In this document: positions 1-15,515 of the stretch, one piece after another
Layout of the letters: the number at the start of each line of letters is the position of its first letter
Position numbering within the stretch: the first letter of the stretch is position 1
Assembly (NCBI GenBank): GCA_021307345.1
Contig: CP089930.1
Location: 2,418,001-2,482,000 of the forward strand
DNA from: Escherichia coli
GTDB lineage: Bacteria > Pseudomonadota > Gammaproteobacteria > Enterobacterales > Enterobacteriaceae
Direction of reading: 5' to 3'
Length of the DNA: 64,000 bases
Notes under the pieces: model-generated
Told to the model about the DNA's origin: nothing
The model's database searches: none
What the model saw: the letters and a program-made list of their open reading frames with translations, nothing else
Program-made: the position numbers and the translations under genes

Positions 1-195
1 TTTCTCAATCGGTTGTTCAGCAAGCTTTGCCAGTTCGGCTTCAATGACGTCAACATCCAGCTCTTTACGTGCCGCCGCGCGCGCCAGCGTCTGCTTACCG
101 CCGCAGCAGTAATCCATATCATATTTACGAAACAGAGCTGAAGCGCGAGGAATAGAGAGCGCCAGTTCACCTAAAGGTTGGTCGCGATAAGCCAT
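1..195 (-). CDS. ytfE: YtfE (RIC), iron-sulfur cluster repair protein, N-terminal part
   Basis: The first 65 codons of the di-iron protein that helps restore iron-sulfur clusters after nitrosative or oxidative damage in the cytoplasm. The start ATG is at 195-193 on the minus strand, and the frame runs open off the left edge, so the C-terminal hemerythrin-like di-iron domain is outside the window. The visible part is the short ScdA/DUF542-type N-terminal domain, with the adjacent cysteines in MDYCCGGK (about residues 26-33). An NsrR-type palindrome lies just upstream, consistent with the known nitric-oxide control of this gene. Recognition rests on near-identity to the E. coli protein as I know it. 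Confidence 0.96.
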   Translation of the reverse strand, partial: MAYRDQPLGELALSIPRASALFRKYDMDYCCGGKQTLARAAARKELDVDVIEAELAKLAEQPIEK

Positions 196-221
196 AGCTG
201 ATACCTCATTCTTAATAATAT

Positions 222-244
222 AAGATGTATTTTAAATGCATCTT
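222..244. promoter_or_regulatory. NsrR operator of ytfE
   Basis: An 11-1-11 inverted repeat, aagatgtattt / t / aaatgcatctt, differs by one base from a perfect palindrome. It matches the NsrR consensus (AAGATGCATTT-type arms) and ends 27 bases before the ytfE start. NsrR is the iron-sulfur nitric-oxide sensor that represses ytfE in enterobacteria. Confidence 0.85.
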
Positions 245-302
245 TAAGGCAAATGCTATAACCCTTACGTAGCAGAGGCTTATTTAACTCACAGCCAGCA
301 TG

Positions 303-1268
303 TCAACTTTCTGAGACAGATTCAGTTAAAGGTTTTTCCGGTTTTGCTCTGACTGCAATGACCACGCCAACCACTAACAGCGCGATACCGCTCAGCGTCA
401 TCAGCGGCGGCATTTGCTGGCGGAGTAAAAAGGTGTACAGCAAACCTGCCAGTGTTTCGAAAACAATCAGCGGCCCGAGAATCACTGTCGGTAATCGCTG
501 GCTGGCGACGTTCCAGCAAAGTGCGCCGACCCATGAGCAAAGCACGGCTATCGCAATCATCAGACTAATAAACACCAGCGGACGGGGGCCAAAAGGTAGG
601 GAGAAGTCCGGCGTTTGCGTATTCAGCCAGTAACAAGCGACGAGATAGCCGATAAGTGAAACCGGCAGCGTGACCAGCGCCTGCGCCGTTGCCCACATCA
701 TCGGATGTTTGTCGGGATTTTCCCGCAGCCAGCGGGCGTTGCGCAGGGCATACCATGCCCAGCAGACCACGGAAACTAACGCCAGCACGATGCCAGAGGT
801 ATAACGTGCCCAGTCAAAATCGGGGAGTCCGTGGTTTAACTCAGCAATATTCACACACGCCAGGCCGATGCCAATACAAATCAGTGCCGGGGCGAGTCTT
901 CCCCACGCGAGTTTGCCGTCGCGCTGGCTATAAAGCAGATTGGCAAAGACAGGAATCACCACCGGCAGGGTGCCGATAATCATCGTGGAAACAGGCGCGC
1001 CAGTACGTTGAATGGCACTGGCAAGGCAGAAGTAATAAATGAGGTTGCCCATCATAGTGAGCATCAAGGCGGTAAGCCAGTCCCGACGCGCCAACTGACG
1101 CAAACGCACGCGTCCCAGCCAGGCAATGGGTAGCGCAATTAACCCTAACGCCAGATAACGCCCCATCGACTGCAACATCGCCGGGTATTCCGGCACAATC
1201 AACGGCCCGACAAAAATAAGCCCCCACATCAACCCTGCTAACAGGGCGTACAGCACGCCGCTAATCAT
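303..1268 (-). CDS. ytfF: YtfF, EamA/DMT-family inner-membrane transporter
   Basis: A 321-residue, very hydrophobic protein with about ten membrane segments, the usual layout of the drug/metabolite transporter (EamA) superfamily: two repeated five-helix halves. The substrate is not established. I start it at MISGVLYALL (ATG 1268-1266), which gives the usual family length. An in-frame ATG three codons upstream (1277) would give 324 residues, and neither has a strong ribosome-binding site. The gene is monocistronic, transcribed towards ytfE and separated from qorB by about 100 bp. Confidence 0.9.
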   Translation of the reverse strand: MISGVLYALLAGLMWGLIFVGPLIVPEYPAMLQSMGRYLALGLIALPIAWLGRVRLRQLARRDWLTALMLTMMGNLIYYFCLASAIQRTGAPVSTMIIGTLPVVIPVFANLLYSQRDGKLAWGRLAPALICIGIGLACVNIAELNHGLPDFDWARYTSGIVLALVSVVCWAWYALRNARWLRENPDKHPMMWATAQALVTLPVSLIGYLVACYWLNTQTPDFSLPFGPRPLVFISLMIAIAVLCSWVGALCWNVASQRLPTVILGPLIVFETLAGLLYTFLLRQQMPPLMTLSGIALLVVGVVIAVRAKPEKPLTESVSES

Positions 1269-1375
1269 TACTGGCATCCATTGATCTGTCAGAAGAAAGT
1301 TCAGGAAGCAGACATGATTGCTCCCGGCATCCCGTCATTATCAGAGAGGATGCGGGAGGATGCCACTTTAATTAA

Positions 1376-2236
1376 CTAGTTATTAACATTAAAAAGATTG
1401 CTTACGCTTTCGGCTAACGTTGTCGTCGGGCGACCAATCAGTTTACTCAGCGTTTTGCTGTCATCAAACAGACCGCCTTTTGACGCGCCAACGTCAGAAT
1501 CCGCCAGCATGTCCGCCAGTCCGGCAGGAAGACCAACGCCTTTCAGCGCAGCGGCGAAATCGGCTTCGCTCAGATTTTGATAGGTAACCTGTTTGCCGCT
1601 CTGTTTGCTTAGCTCTGCCGCTAACTGTGTCAACGTCCAGGCACTATCGCCCGCCAGTTCGTAAACCTTGCCTTCGTGACCGGCTTCGCTAATCACGCGT
1701 GCCGCAGCTGCCGCATAATCTGCCCGCGTTGCTGAGGCAATGTTGCCATTGCCCGCCGCACCGATAAATACGCCGTGTTCCAGTGCTGCCGGGGCGCTGG
1801 CGAGGTAGTTTTCGGTGTACCAGCCGTTGCGCAGAAGGGTGTAAACGATGCCAGAATCAGCCAGCATTTTCTCCGTCTCGATGTGCTCATCGGCGAGGCC
1901 GAGCGGGGAGGTATCTGCATGTAGCAGGCTGGTATAAGCGATAAATTTCACGCCAGCCGTCTTTGCGGCATTAATAACATTACGATGCTGCGGGGCACGT
2001 TGACCCACTTCGCTGGAAGAGATCAGCAGTAGTTTTTCCACTCCCTGAAGTGCAGATGTCAGTGCGGCTTCATCGCCGTAGTCAGCCTGACGCACGGTAA
2101 TGCCTTGTGCTGCCAGGGCCTGGGCTTTTGCCGGATTACGAACGATAGCCACTATTTGGCTGGCAGGAACAGTTTTCATCAAGGATTCAATAACATAGTG
2201 ACCAAGTTGGCCAGTGGCACCAGTAATAGCGATCAT
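1376..2236 (-). CDS. qorB: NAD(P)H:quinone oxidoreductase QorB
   Basis: A 286-residue NmrA-like short-chain dehydrogenase (formerly YtfG) that reduces quinones with NADPH in the cytoplasm. The Rossmann dinucleotide-binding motif GATGQLG is at residues 6-12, right at the N-terminus, and the rest follows the extended-SDR/NmrA pattern without the classical YxxxK pair being obvious. It is divergent from the HxlR-type regulator gene starting at 2325, and the 88-bp gap between them holds an inverted repeat that probably controls both. Confidence 0.95.
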   Translation of the reverse strand: MIAITGATGQLGHYVIESLMKTVPASQIVAIVRNPAKAQALAAQGITVRQADYGDEAALTSALQGVEKLLLISSSEVGQRAPQHRNVINAAKTAGVKFIAYTSLLHADTSPLGLADEHIETEKMLADSGIVYTLLRNGWYTENYLASAPAALEHGVFIGAAGNGNIASATRADYAAAAARVISEAGHEGKVYELAGDSAWTLTQLAAELSKQSGKQVTYQNLSEADFAAALKGVGLPAGLADMLADSDVGASKGGLFDDSKTLSKLIGRPTTTLAESVSNLFNVNN

Positions 2237-2284
2237 GGGAAGTCTCCATCGTTTTGTCTTGTGTTTAAATACGCTAACACCTAA

Positions 2285-2301
2285 ACTTACTTTTAGTAAG
2301 T
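2285..2301. promoter_or_regulatory. Probable HxlR-family operator between qorB and its regulator
   Basis: Perfect inverted repeat ACTTAC-TTTTA-GTAAGT in the divergent intergenic region. HxlR-family regulators commonly bind such short palindromes near their own promoter. Its assignment to the adjacent regulator is an inference from position. Confidence 0.55.
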
Positions 2302-2324
2302 ACGTACAAAAAGGTAAGTATGAA

Positions 2325-2705
2325 ATGAGTCAGGTTAGCCTGTCGCAACAACTGAAAGAGGGCAATCTCTTTGCGGAACAGTGCCCGTCGCGCGAGGTGT
2401 TGAAACACGTCACCAGCCGTTGGGGGGTGTTGATTCTGGTGGCGCTACGCGAAGGTACTCATCGCTTTAGCGACCTGCGGCGCAAAATCGGTGGGGTGAG
2501 TGAAAAGATGCTAGCGCAGTCGTTACAGGCGCTGGAGCGGGATGGTTTTGTTAACCGTATCTCGTATCCGGTGGTGCCGCCGCATGTGGAATATAGCCTC
2601 ACGCCGCTGGGCGAGCAGGTGAGTGAAAAGGTTGCTGCGCTGGCGGACTGGATTGAGATTCATCTGCCAGAGGTGCTGGCGGTGCGGGATGAACGTGTGG
2701 CATAA
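2325..2705 (+). CDS. ytfH: HxlR-family transcriptional regulator YtfH
   Basis: A 126-residue winged-helix protein of the HxlR family, divergent from qorB. The start is the ATG at 2325 (MSQVSLSQQL); the open frame extends 37 codons further upstream but overlaps the qorB start, so that extension is rejected. A single early cysteine, Cys20 in AEQCPSREVL, sits where HxlR redox or electrophile sensors (YodB, HypR) carry their sensing cysteine. Control of the quinone reductase gene next door in response to quinones is therefore a reasonable inference. Confidence 0.9.
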   Translation: MSQVSLSQQLKEGNLFAEQCPSREVLKHVTSRWGVLILVALREGTHRFSDLRRKIGGVSEKMLAQSLQALERDGFVNRISYPVVPPHVEYSLTPLGEQVSEKVAALADWIEIHLPEVLAVRDERVA

Positions 2706-2706
2706 C

Positions 2707-2818
2707 TGCCGGATGCGCTGCGCTTATCCGGCCTACGGTTTATGGCTTGTAGGGAGGATAAGATACGGTAGCATCGCATCCGACAATAAGTGCCGGATGC
2801 GGTTGATGATTTGTAGGC
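2707..2818. repeat. REP/BIME element
   Basis: Two REP units in opposite orientation follow ytfH: tgccggatgcg..atccggcctac (2707-2736) and a second, less perfect copy around 2762-2803 containing gtgccggatgcgg. It lies between the 3' ends of ytfH and cpdB, as is usual for these E. coli repeats. Confidence 0.85.
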
Positions 2819-2833
2819 CGAAAAAGATGTCTA

Positions 2834-4777
2834 TTACTGACTCAAATCCACCTGATAAATCGCAAACCCGATATCATCGGTCGCGATTTTATTCATCGGA
2901 TACTGCCCCTTCTCTTTAATAAACGCTGCGGCTTTATCTGACGGGGATGTTTCAAAACGGATATCCAGTTTCTTATCGCCGGGGATCGGTGCCAAACGCC
3001 AGTTGTTATCTGCTGCCGGGTGAATTTCCCCCGCACGTTTCGACTCATCAGCAATCCACGCTGCCAGCACCGAGCGGTTCTCATCCGGTGAAGCAAAAGC
3101 GATATGGCTGTCGCCCGTACCAGCAAATTTGCCGCCGTAAGCGCGATAGTTATTGGTGGCAACGAGGAACATGGCGTTCGGATCAATGGGTTTACCGTTA
3201 AAGGTCAGGTTCTTAATCCGCTCTGCATTGGCATTAACCACCTGACATTCACCGTCATAACGGGCGGGTTGGGTAACATCAATCTGATAATTCACACCAT
3301 CAATAACATCAAAGTTATAAGTGCGGAAACCATCCCAGTTGATGAGTGACTGTGGTTTCGTGCTGTTAGGATCAATCTGGTTAAACTGTCCGGCGGAGCA
3401 CTCCAGCCACTCTTTCACCTCTTTACCGCTGGCTTTCACCACAATCAGCGTATTGGGGTAGAGATAAAGATCGGCGGCATTACGGAAGGTCAACTGGCCT
3501 TTTTCCACCTCCACATAGCTTGCCGGGTCATTTTTGCGACCACCAACTTTAAACGGTGCGGCAGCTGAAAGCACCGGCAGTTTTGCCAGATCCGGATCGC
3601 CCTGAATGTAATGTTCGACATACGCTTTTTGCGCGTTGTTCACTACTTGCACGGTCGGATCGTCCTGCACCAGCGCCAGATAGCTATACATATTGTCGGC
3701 AGATTTACCGATTGGCTTGCTGACAAACTGGCGTGTGGCATCGTGATCGGCTTTCAGCGTTTCGACCAGCTTGCTGTCTTCCGCAGCCAGTGATTTTTTG
3801 TTAGCGATGTCGTAAATCGGTCGTGCTTCCGCTTTTGCCTGCGTCACCTGCCATTTTCCGCTGTCATTACTGAGTTGCAGATCGACCACACCGAGATGAT
3901 CACCCCACATGCCAGGCATCACTGCCGGAACACCGTTCAGCGTACCTTTGGCGATATCAGCCCCTTTGATATCAGCAAAATCTTTACTCGGGAAAACGGC
4001 GTGAGCATGGCCAAACATAATGGCGTCAACGCCAGGAATTTCACTGAGATAATAAACTGAGTTTTCCGCCATCACTTTATACGGGTCGGCAGACAAACCA
4101 GAGTGCGCCAGAACGACAACAACATCGGCACCTTTCTCGCGCATTTCCGGAACATACTTGCGCACTGTTTCAGTGATATCGTTAACGGTAACTTTGCCGG
4201 ATAAATTGGCTTTATCCCAGCCCATGATTTGCGGCGGCACGACGCCAATATAGCCAATCTTCAGCATCTGTTTGTTACCGTCTTTATCGACTACTTCGGT
4301 GTCTTTAATTAAATACGGTGTGAACATCGGCTGTTTGGTTTTAGTGTCGATGACGTTGGCATTCACATAGGGGAAATTCGCTCCCGCCAGCGCATTTTTC
4401 AGGTAATCCAGACCGTAGTTAAACTCGTGGTTGCCAAGCGTGCCGACGGTATAATCCAGCGTATTCAGCGCCTTATAGACCGGATGAACATCACCCGCTT
4501 TTAATCCTTTCGCCGACATGTAATCCGCCAGCGGGCTACCCTGGATCAGGTCACCGTTATCGACCAGTACGCTATTTTTCACTTCATTGCGCGCGTCATT
4601 AATCAGGCTCGCAGTGCGTACCAGTCCAAATTTTTCTGTGGATGTATCTTTGTAATAATCGAAATCCATCATGTTGCTATGCAAATCAGAGGTTTCCATT
4701 ATGCGGAGATCGACTGTTGCCGCATTCACACTGGCGGCAATCAGCGTAGCAAGAAGCGTTGCACTAAACTTAACCAT
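2834..4777 (-). CDS. cpdB: Periplasmic 2',3'-cyclic phosphodiesterase / 3'-nucleotidase
   Basis: A 647-residue periplasmic bifunctional enzyme that opens 2',3'-cyclic nucleotides and then removes the 3' phosphate, salvaging extracellular nucleotides. An N-terminal signal peptide (about 1-19, ending in SVNA) precedes the calcineurin-like metallophosphatase domain, with metal-binding motifs TSDLHSN (Asp31, His33), GNHEF (near residue 117) and GHAHAVFP (near 256). The C-terminal half is the 5'-nucleotidase specificity domain. It is divergent from cysQ with a 170-bp gap. Confidence 0.97.
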   Translation of the reverse strand: MVKFSATLLATLIAASVNAATVDLRIMETSDLHSNMMDFDYYKDTSTEKFGLVRTASLINDARNEVKNSVLVDNGDLIQGSPLADYMSAKGLKAGDVHPVYKALNTLDYTVGTLGNHEFNYGLDYLKNALAGANFPYVNANVIDTKTKQPMFTPYLIKDTEVVDKDGNKQMLKIGYIGVVPPQIMGWDKANLSGKVTVNDITETVRKYVPEMREKGADVVVVLAHSGLSADPYKVMAENSVYYLSEIPGVDAIMFGHAHAVFPSKDFADIKGADIAKGTLNGVPAVMPGMWGDHLGVVDLQLSNDSGKWQVTQAKAEARPIYDIANKKSLAAEDSKLVETLKADHDATRQFVSKPIGKSADNMYSYLALVQDDPTVQVVNNAQKAYVEHYIQGDPDLAKLPVLSAAAPFKVGGRKNDPASYVEVEKGQLTFRNAADLYLYPNTLIVVKASGKEVKEWLECSAGQFNQIDPNSTKPQSLINWDGFRTYNFDVIDGVNYQIDVTQPARYDGECQVVNANAERIKNLTFNGKPIDPNAMFLVATNNYRAYGGKFAGTGDSHIAFASPDENRSVLAAWIADESKRAGEIHPAADNNWRLAPIPGDKKLDIRFETSPSDKAAAFIKEKGQYPMNKIATDDIGFAIYQVDLSQ

Positions 4778-4947
4778 CTGGGCATCCTTTTATGAACGAG
4801 AAGATGAGACGTCTTTCATACGGAGCGTGAAGGATGCCATAAATAATAAATCAGGAAACGATGACGCCATCACAGTTGGCGGATTCTTTAACGATAGGGT
4901 ATAAGTAAAACAACAAGTTAACACCACTGAAACAAAAGAGGTGGAGA

Positions 4948-5688
4948 ATGTTAGAACAAGTATGTCAACTCGCACGGAATGCGGGCGATGCCATTATGCA
5001 GGTCTACGACGGGACAAAACCGATGGACGTCGTCAGCAAAGCGGATAACTCACCGGTGACGGCGGCGGACATTGCCGCGCACACCGTAATCATGGACGGT
5101 TTACGTACACTAACGCCGGATATTCCGGTTCTTTCCGAAGAAGATCCTCCCGGTTGGGAAGTCCGCCAGCACTGGCAACGTTACTGGCTGGTAGATCCGC
5201 TGGACGGCACCAAAGAGTTTATTAAACGAAATGGTGAATTTACCGTTAACATTGCGCTGATTGACAAAGGCAAACCGGTATTAGGTGTGGTGTATGCGCC
5301 GGTAATGAACGTCATGTACAGCGCGGCGGAAGGCAAAGCCTGGAAAGAAGAGTGCGGCGTGCGCAAGCAGATTCAGGTACGCGACGCCCGTCCGCCGCTG
5401 GTGGTCATTAGCCGTTCCCATGCGGATGCCGAGCTGAAAGAGTATCTGCAACAGCTTGGTGAACACCAGACGACATCTATCGGCTCTTCACTGAAATTCT
5501 GCCTGGTGGCGGAAGGGCAGGCGCAGCTCTACCCGCGTTTCGGGCCGACGAATATTTGGGATACCGCTGCCGGTCATGCCGTGGCCGCCGCCGCCGGAGC
5601 ACACGTTCACGACTGGCAGGGTAAACCGCTGGATTATACTCCGCGCGAATCCTTCCTGAATCCTGGATTCCGGGTTTCTATTTATTAA
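4948..5688 (+). CDS. cysQ: 3'(2'),5'-bisphosphate nucleotidase CysQ
   Basis: A 246-residue cytoplasmic, Mg2+-dependent, lithium-sensitive phosphatase that converts 3'-phosphoadenosine 5'-phosphate (PAP) to AMP. It removes the by-product of sulfate activation, and so supports cysteine synthesis. The inositol-monophosphatase-fold motifs are clear: Glu64-Glu65, the metal site DPLDGT (residues 83-88) and the C-terminal WDTAAGHA. A good ribosome-binding site (gaggtggag) precedes the ATG. Its 3' end overlaps the convergent ytfJ by 11 bases. Confidence 0.97.
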   Translation: MLEQVCQLARNAGDAIMQVYDGTKPMDVVSKADNSPVTAADIAAHTVIMDGLRTLTPDIPVLSEEDPPGWEVRQHWQRYWLVDPLDGTKEFIKRNGEFTVNIALIDKGKPVLGVVYAPVMNVMYSAAEGKAWKEECGVRKQIQVRDARPPLVVISRSHADAELKEYLQQLGEHQTTSIGSSLKFCLVAEGQAQLYPRFGPTNIWDTAAGHAVAAAAGAHVHDWQGKPLDYTPRESFLNPGFRVSIY

Positions 5689-6235
5689 GCAATTTTTGCA
5701 GCAAGTCCATGACTTGCTGCACTTCTTGCTGGGTTAACGCCCCGTCCTTCGCCCATTGCACGCGACCGTCTTTATCCAGCACTGCAATGGAAGAACTCTC
5801 TTCATCCAGTTGCCAGGCTCCGCGTGCGATGCCATTACTGTCGACAATAAACTGCGACCACGGATAGAGCTTTTTATTGCTCTCCAGGCTGCTGCGCACA
5901 AACATACTTGAGCCGGGAATAGCGTCGTCGGTGTTGACAATGGTGGTGGTCTGGTAGCGGTCGTGCGGCAATTTCGCCGATTTAATTGCTTCAATCAGCG
6001 TCGCATTTTTCTCTTTTGCGGAGGTGCGACCGGCAATATGTTGCAGTACTCGCACTTTTCCCGCTAACTGCGCACTGTTCCAGGTTTTGTAGCTAAACTG
6101 ATCTTTATCAAACACCAACTCGCCACGATCGGTAATACCAATCGGCGGTACGCGCTGACCAGTTTCGAATTTATGCGCGGAGGCCATCATCGGCAGTAGC
6201 AAGCAAGTCAGCGCGAGGATCTTGCGTAGGGTCAT
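5678..6235 (-). CDS. ytfJ: YtfJ family periplasmic protein
   Basis: A 185-residue protein with a clear signal peptide (cleavage after MMASA, about residue 20), so periplasmic. It belongs to the YtfJ family, which has a thioredoxin-like fold but no CxxC motif here, and its function is not established. Its stop lies inside the last codons of the convergent cysQ. No partner gene is obvious. Confidence 0.9.
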   Translation of the reverse strand: MTLRKILALTCLLLPMMASAHKFETGQRVPPIGITDRGELVFDKDQFSYKTWNSAQLAGKVRVLQHIAGRTSAKEKNATLIEAIKSAKLPHDRYQTTTIVNTDDAIPGSSMFVRSSLESNKKLYPWSQFIVDSNGIARGAWQLDEESSSIAVLDKDGRVQWAKDGALTQQEVQQVMDLLQKLLNK

Positions 6236-6559
6236 AGTGTTTCCTTCTTATCGTATGCAGGTGATCCGACCACTTGGGTCTGGCTTTTAATCATATGTGC
6301 TATTTATCGAATTTCCCGCAAGTGCGGTGCCAGTTTGCGGACAAGCGCACAAATCATATGAAAAATGAATGTTTATACTGAAGATTGTGGTTAGGTGAAG
6401 AGATAATTCTGAATAATTGTAACAGTAGGGTAAAAAAATTTATACACGCTGGAAACATTACCCCGATAGTCTATAGTCATTAGGCATTAAAATTTGCGCC
6501 TCATAATAGTTGGGCCGATTGTGGCACCGCAAAGGCGTAATACTCAGCAGGAGACAACA
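6236..6559. other. ytfJ-ytfK intergenic region
   Basis: This 324-bp AT-rich gap holds the divergent promoters of ytfJ and ytfK. A plausible -10 hexamer for ytfK (tatagt, 6470-6475) lies about 85 bp before its ATG. I see no open frame with coding character and no recognisable RNA. Confidence 0.5.
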
Positions 6560-6766
6560 ATGAAAATTTTCCAACGGTACAACCCACTTCAGGTGGCGAA
6601 GTACGTGAAGATCCTGTTCCGTGGACGGTTATACATCAAGGACGTTGGCGCTTTTGAATTTGATAAGGGTAAGATTCTTATCCCAAAAGTGAAGGATAAA
6701 CTGCATTTGTCAGTGATGTCCGAAGTTAACCGTCAGGTTATGCGTCTGCAAACAGAGATGGCTTAA
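6560..6766 (+). CDS. ytfK: YtfK, stringent-response modulator acting on SpoT
   Basis: A 68-residue basic cytoplasmic protein (DUF1107). In E. coli it has been reported to bias SpoT towards (p)ppGpp accumulation under phosphate or fatty-acid starvation. The ATG at 6560 follows a strong ribosome-binding site (caggagacaac); the frame is open 22 codons further upstream, but that part lacks a Shine-Dalgarno and lies in the leader. A hairpin follows the stop. The identification is by whole-protein recognition. Confidence 0.93.
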
Positions 6767-6789
6767 CCAAGTGCTATGCAGTAATAAGA

Positions 6790-6810
6790 CGGCTCCTGAT
6801 TCAGGAGCCG
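6790..6810. terminator. Hairpin between ytfK and paeA
   Basis: Inverted repeat cggctcctga-t-tcaggagccg between two convergent genes. The T-tracts on either side are short, so it is a probable bidirectional terminator of moderate strength. Confidence 0.6.
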
Positions 6811-6825
6811 TTGATGTTTCTGGGG

Positions 6826-8169
6826 TTATGCGACGCTTTCTTCTTTATCTTTGGCGTCAGGCAGTTTTGGCGAAAGGGCGGTGGCTTTACTGTCGATTCG
6901 CGTAACCAGTAGCTGGTCGATGCGGTAGTTATCAATGTCCACCACTTCAAATTTGTAACCGGAGAACTTCACCGAATCAGTGCGTTTCGGGATCTTACGC
7001 AACATAAACATCATAAAGCCGCCGATGGTTTCGTAGTTGCCCGACTGCGGGAACTCGTCGATATCCAGCACGCGCATCACGTCGTCAATCGGCGTACCGC
7101 CATCGATTAGCCATGAATTCTCATCACGCGCCACAATCTGTTCTTCCAGCCCCTGACCGACCAGATCGCCCATCAACGTGGTCATCACGTCGTTGAGGGT
7201 GATGATCCCCACCACCAGTGCGTACTCGTTCATGATTACCGCAAAGTCTTCACCCGCAGCTTTAAAACTTTCCAGCGCCTCAGAGAGGGTCAGCGTATCA
7301 GGCACGATCAGCGTATTGCGAATTTGCACGCCGCTGTTCAGTGCCAGGCTTTGATTGGCCAGCACGCGGTTCAGCAGATCTTTTGAATCGACATAACCGA
7401 TAATGTGATCGATATCTTCATTACAGACGAGGAATTTCGAGTGCGGATGCTCCGCCACTTTATTCTTCAGGCTTTGCTCATCTTCATGGAGATCGAACCA
7501 AATCACGTTTTCACGCGGCGTCATGGAAGACGGCACGGTACGGGATTCCAGTTCAAACACGTTTTCGATCAGTTCGTGTTCCTGTTTACGCAATACCCCA
7601 GCCAGCGCACCGGCCTCCACGACTGCGTAGATGTCATCAGATGTGATGTCATCTTTACGTACCATTGGCAATTTAAAGATACGGAAGATCATGTTCGCCA
7701 GTCCGTTGAAAAACCACACCAGAGGGGTGCAGACGAACAGGCAGAAGCGCATCGGGTTGATGATACGCAAAGCCACAGCTTCTGGCGCAATCATACCGAT
7801 GCGTTTCGGGGTTAAATCCGCAAACAGAATAAACATGCCAGTCACTAACGAGAAAGAGAGAATAAAGCTCAGTTGCTCAGAGAGTTCCGCCGATATATAG
7901 CGGGAGAACAGGCTATTAAAAGCCGGAGAGAACGCCGCATCACCGACGATACCGCCGAGTATTGCCACCGCGTTCAGACCAATTTGCACCACGGTAAAGA
8001 ACATGCCGGGATTTTCCTGCATATCCAGAACGCGCTGGGCGTTTATATTGCCTTCATCAGCCAGCAGTTTAAGTTTGATTTTGCGTGAGGCGGCAAGCGA
8101 GATCTCGGATATCGAGAAGAACGCACTCACAGCGATCAAGCAGAGTATGACTAAAATACTGTTTAACAT
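6826..8169 (-). CDS. paeA: CNNM/CorC-type membrane protein PaeA (YtfL), polyamine exporter
   Basis: A 447-residue inner-membrane protein. An N-terminal DUF21/CNNM transmembrane domain (about 1-190, beginning with a long hydrophobic helix) is followed by a CBS pair (about 205-335) and a C-terminal CorC_HlyC domain (about 350-430). The family is often annotated as hemolysin- or Mg2+/Co2+-efflux-related; the E. coli protein has been reported to export cadaverine and putrescine under stationary-phase stress. The length matches the E. coli homologue. It is transcribed away from msrA's 3' side as a single gene. Confidence 0.92.
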   Translation of the reverse strand: MLNSILVILCLIAVSAFFSISEISLAASRKIKLKLLADEGNINAQRVLDMQENPGMFFTVVQIGLNAVAILGGIVGDAAFSPAFNSLFSRYISAELSEQLSFILSFSLVTGMFILFADLTPKRIGMIAPEAVALRIINPMRFCLFVCTPLVWFFNGLANMIFRIFKLPMVRKDDITSDDIYAVVEAGALAGVLRKQEHELIENVFELESRTVPSSMTPRENVIWFDLHEDEQSLKNKVAEHPHSKFLVCNEDIDHIIGYVDSKDLLNRVLANQSLALNSGVQIRNTLIVPDTLTLSEALESFKAAGEDFAVIMNEYALVVGIITLNDVMTTLMGDLVGQGLEEQIVARDENSWLIDGGTPIDDVMRVLDIDEFPQSGNYETIGGFMMFMLRKIPKRTDSVKFSGYKFEVVDIDNYRIDQLLVTRIDSKATALSPKLPDAKDKEESVA

Positions 8170-8356
8170 ATCTTATCCGACCGTTCAGGTCAGATCCTCG
8201 GAAGGGGAAGTTGATTAATTTGTGTGAAATACACATTGAAAGCCGGTTCGAAGAGAGTGAACCGACATTTTCAGTGGCTAGTATAGCGTAAGGTACTGTA
8301 AAGTCGCCAGAGGGTTAAATTTTTGCTTCATTTCGCTTTAGTTCGGCCTTTTATTG

Positions 8357-8995
8357 CTACGCTTCAGGCGGCAGGCAAACGCCGATCCCACCAATTCCGC
8401 AATAACCATACGGGTTTTTATGCAGATATTGCTGGTGGTCATCTTCGGCATAATAAAACGGTGTCGCGTTAGCGATTTCCGTGGTGATGTGACGATCGTC
8501 ATCGGCGGCAAGCATCGCGGCCTGGAAACGTTCCAGACTGGCGCGGGCGGCAGCATCCTGTTCTGGTGTTAGCGGATAAATCGCGGAACGATACTGCGTG
8601 CCATGGTCATTGCCCTGACGCATCCCTTGTGCGGGATCGTGATTCTCCCAGAATACTTGTAACAGTTGTTCGTAGCTGATCACTGACGGATCGTAAACCA
8701 CGCGTACCGCTTCGGCGTGGCCGGTATCACCAGAACACACTTCCCGATAAGTCGGGTTTGGCGTGTAGCCGCCGGTATAACCTGCGGCGGTGCTGTAAAC
8801 ACCGGGAAGTTGCCAGAAAAGGCGTTCCACGCCCCAGAAACAGCCCATAGCAAAAATGGCGATTTCCATTCCGTCAGGCACATTTGTCATTGAGTGACCG
8901 TTGACTGCATTCAACGTGGCTACGGGCATCGGGGTATTACGTCCAGGAAGGGCATCGGCGGGGGAAACCAGATGCTTTTTATCAAATAAACTCAT
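8357..8995 (-). CDS. msrA: Peptide methionine-S-sulfoxide reductase MsrA
   Basis: A 212-residue cytoplasmic repair enzyme that reduces methionine-(S)-sulfoxide in proteins with thioredoxin. The catalytic cysteine is Cys52 in AMGCFWGVE, and the recycling cysteines are Cys199 and Cys207 in the C-terminal [12 protein letters not shown] chose the ATG at 8995 (MSLFDKKHL), preceded by a gggagag Shine-Dalgarno; the longer in-frame start 21 codons upstream gives a non-conserved extension. It is divergent from tamA. Confidence 0.97.
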   Translation of the reverse strand: MSLFDKKHLVSPADALPGRNTPMPVATLNAVNGHSMTNVPDGMEIAIFAMGCFWGVERLFWQLPGVYSTAAGYTGGYTPNPTYREVCSGDTGHAEAVRVVYDPSVISYEQLLQVFWENHDPAQGMRQGNDHGTQYRSAIYPLTPEQDAAARASLERFQAAMLAADDDRHITTEIANATPFYYAEDDHQQYLHKNPYGYCGIGGIGVCLPPEA

Positions 8996-9157
8996 GGTAT
9001 CGCTCTCCCGAAATCGGTCTTTGGGGTTTAGGTTGTAACAAGAGACGTATTTGCACACAATAACTCTCGTGAATGTGTATAAAGTAAAACATAAGAAATA
9101 TTTTGGATTTAGTCTGCTTTTAAATCCATATTGCTGGTTTTTTGTTAAGCCGTTTAA

Positions 9158-14709
<5,552 letters not shown>

Positions 14710-14711
14710 CG

Positions 14712-15056
14712 ATGCGAATATTTGTCTACGGCAGTTTACGTCACAAACAAGGCAACAGCCACTGGATGACCAATGCCCAGTTGCTGGGCGATTTCAGTAT
14801 CGATAACTATCAACTGTACAGCCTGGGCCACTATCCAGGCGCAGTTCCGGGCAACGGAACGGTACACGGTGAAGTTTATCGTATTGACAACGCCACGCTG
14901 GCCGAACTTGATGCCTTGCGCACCAGGGGCGGTGAATACGCGCGCCAGTTGATTCAGACGCCGTACGGGAGTGCATGGATGTACGTTTATCAACGACCCG
15001 TCGATGGATTAACGCTGATTGAAAGCGGCGACTGGTTAGACAGGGATAAGTCATAA
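14712..15056 (+). CDS. ytfP: YtfP, gamma-glutamylcyclotransferase-fold protein
   Basis: A 114-residue protein of the GGCT/BtrG-like fold family, with the typical N-terminal signature FVYGSLRHKQGN (residues 4-15) and the later acidic segment DALRTRGGEYARQ. Its true substrate is not established. It starts two bases after the tamB stop, so it is translated from the tamA-tamB transcript, and a strong terminator follows. Its functional link with the TAM system is only through the conserved operon. Confidence 0.88.
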   Translation: MRIFVYGSLRHKQGNSHWMTNAQLLGDFSIDNYQLYSLGHYPGAVPGNGTVHGEVYRIDNATLAELDALRTRGGEYARQLIQTPYGSAWMYVYQRPVDGLTLIESGDWLDRDKS

Positions 15057-15064
15057 TATAAACA

Positions 15065-15090
15065 CGCCACCTTCGGGTGGCGTTGTTTTT
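15065..15090 (+). terminator. Terminator of tamA-tamB-ytfP
   Basis: GC-rich stem cgccacc-ttcg-ggtggcg followed by ttgtttttt, nine bases after the ytfP stop. This is a canonical intrinsic terminator with a UUCG tetraloop. Confidence 0.92.
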
Positions 15091-15263
15091 TCGAGGTATC
15101 TCGCATTCTTTTTTGTAACTTCCCCGCCTGTTTCTTTTCCTTCCGAGCCGCTTTCCATATCTGTTAACGCATAAAAAACTCTGCTGGTGTTCACAAATGC
15201 GCAGGGGTAAAACGTTTCCTGTCGCACCGTGAGTTATACTTTATATAACCTAAGGAGGTGCGG

Positions 15264-15515
15264 ATGCGTATAACCATAAAAAAATGGGGGAACAGTGCAG
15301 GTATGGTCATTCCCAATATTGTGATGAAAGAGCTTAACTTGCAGCCGGGGCAGAGCGTTGAGGCACAGGTGAGCAACAATCAACTGATTCTGACCCCTAT
15401 CTCCAGGCGCTACTCGCTTGATGAACTGCTGATGCAGTGCGACATGAATGCACCGGAACTTAGTGAGCAGGATGTCTGGGGTAAATCCACCCCTGCGGGT
15501 GACGAAATATGGTAA
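15264..15515 (+). CDS. chpS: Antitoxin ChpS (ChpBI), MazE family
   Basis: An 83-residue AbrB/MazE-type antitoxin. The N-terminal swapped-hairpin DNA-binding domain (about 1-48) carries the KKWGNSAGMVIP motif, and the acidic C-terminal tail (DVWGKSTPAGDEIW) would bind the toxin. I chose the ATG at 15264, five bases after an ideal Shine-Dalgarno aaggagg; a GTG two codons upstream overlaps that site. It overlaps chpB by 7 bases, the usual arrangement for coupled synthesis, and probably represses its own promoter. Confidence 0.95.
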   Translation: MRITIKKWGNSAGMVIPNIVMKELNLQPGQSVEAQVSNNQLILTPISRRYSLDELLMQCDMNAPELSEQDVWGKSTPAGDEIW

